DNA from: Pseudomonas sp. B20(2017)
Lineage (GTDB): Bacteria; Pseudomonadota; Gammaproteobacteria; Pseudomonadales; Pseudomonadaceae
Length of the DNA stretch: 64,000 nucleotides
Reading direction: 5' to 3'
Assembly (NCBI RefSeq): GCF_002113125.1
Contig: NZ_NEJP01000002.1
Span: 401,177 to 465,176 of the forward strand
Below, piece after piece: positions 63,864 to 64,000 of the stretch. The position numbers and the translations under genes were made by a program. How positions within the stretch are numbered: position 1 is the stretch's first letter; each line of letters starts with the position of its first letter. The notes under the pieces were generated by a model, which was not told where the DNA came from, did not search any database, and was given only the letters and a program-made list of their open reading frames with translations.

Positions 63864-63910
63864 TCGCGAGCAGGCTCGCTCCCACAGGATCATTAGTGAA
63901 CCTGTGGGAG
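63864..63910. repeat. REP pair broken by an insertion
   Basis: A complete REP core stands at 63864-63885. The facing copy begins at 63904 with GTGGGAG and breaks off at 63910, where the expected CGAGC... is replaced by foreign sequence. Confidence 0.7.
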
Positions 63911-64000
63911 ATTCTATGGTTGAGGGGCAACCCTCAACTTGCTTTCGGCTGGTATTCGCTCTGCCCCTTTAGTAGTGCGAATACGACCCGAGCAAGTTTA
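63911..64000 (-). mobile_element. Left end of an IS110-type insertion sequence
   Basis: Sequence from 63911 to the edge starts where a REP is interrupted and encodes the C terminus of a transposase. IS110-family elements of pseudomonads are known to insert in REPs. The other end lies outside the window, so the element is not proven whole. Confidence 0.5.
63934..64000 (-). CDS. C-terminal end of an IS110-type transposase (partial)
   Basis: The last 21 codons are visible, ending KLARVVFALLKGQSEYQPKA plus S and a TGA stop; the rest lies beyond the right edge. The ending NKLAR-x-x-A-LLK...Y is typical of IS110/IS1111 transposases. Too short for certain assignment. Confidence 0.45.
   Translation of the reverse strand, partial: KLARVVFALLKGQSEYQPKAS

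Noticed and set aside
63663..63896. 77-codon frame upstream of fadD
   Set aside because: Ends inside a REP, has no ribosome-binding site and overlaps the promoter region.

Overview
The window looks like chromosome from a fluorescens-group Pseudomonas. The base is GC-rich. The order aotJ-aotQ-aotM-aotO-aotP next to acsA is the one I know from P. aeruginosa. The soluble BdlA-type receptors, MASE2 cyclase, DUF2790 protein, PACE exporters and FadD are typical of the genus. Intergenic spaces carry many Pseudomonas REP pairs (core GTGGGAGCGAGCTTGCTCGC) and a second palindromic family (core GATCGTTCCCACGC). No rRNA, tRNA or CRISPR array was seen.

Layout. 0.2-7 kb: arginine/ornithine ABC uptake operon (minus strand) and acetyl-CoA synthetase. 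7.4-9.5 kb: a DUF2790 protein and NrdB without NrdA beside it. 9.6-15.1 kb: an accessory island. It opens with an AT-rich two-gene cassette (GNAT-PIN-GNAT-PUA-like protein overlapping an ASCH protein). A structured leader follows, then a Bro-N gene, a small ORF, an HNH nuclease and a zinc-finger-like protein. 15.1-31 kb: envelope and hypothetical proteins, a TauE permease with AraC regulator, a possible SOS-controlled HTH gene, an MBL/TetR pair, a MASE2-GGDEF cyclase followed by a BdlA-like receptor, GlpQ with an AraC regulator, a sterol-desaturase-like enzyme and ZntB. 32-45 kb: Pit phosphate transporter, LysR/SDR pairs, a LysR/PACE pair, an ECF42 sigma operon, small enzymes, a LysE exporter and AlaC. 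45.9-49.2 kb: gntT-gntK divergent from gntR, with three matching operators. 49.3-64 kb: a second LysR/PACE pair, an MFS transporter, a second BdlA-like receptor, an ECF sigma gene coupled to an orphan betaine-type binding protein, a desaturase with a PhnD-like protein, YihY-Def, CsbD and FadD. At the right edge the C-terminal end of an IS110-type transposase interrupts a REP.

How the genes work together. Core functions are amino-acid uptake, acetate and fatty-acid activation, deoxynucleotide synthesis and gluconate use. Much of the rest consists of regulator-target pairs read divergently from a shared promoter region. The most novel part is the island. The GNAT/PIN/PUA-ASCH pair has the make-up of a toxin-antitoxin or RNA-targeting defence cassette. 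The leader before the Bro-N gene can fold into a pseudoknot, and part of it is repeated about 170 bp upstream. All functional calls rest on motif recognition by eye; no database search was run.
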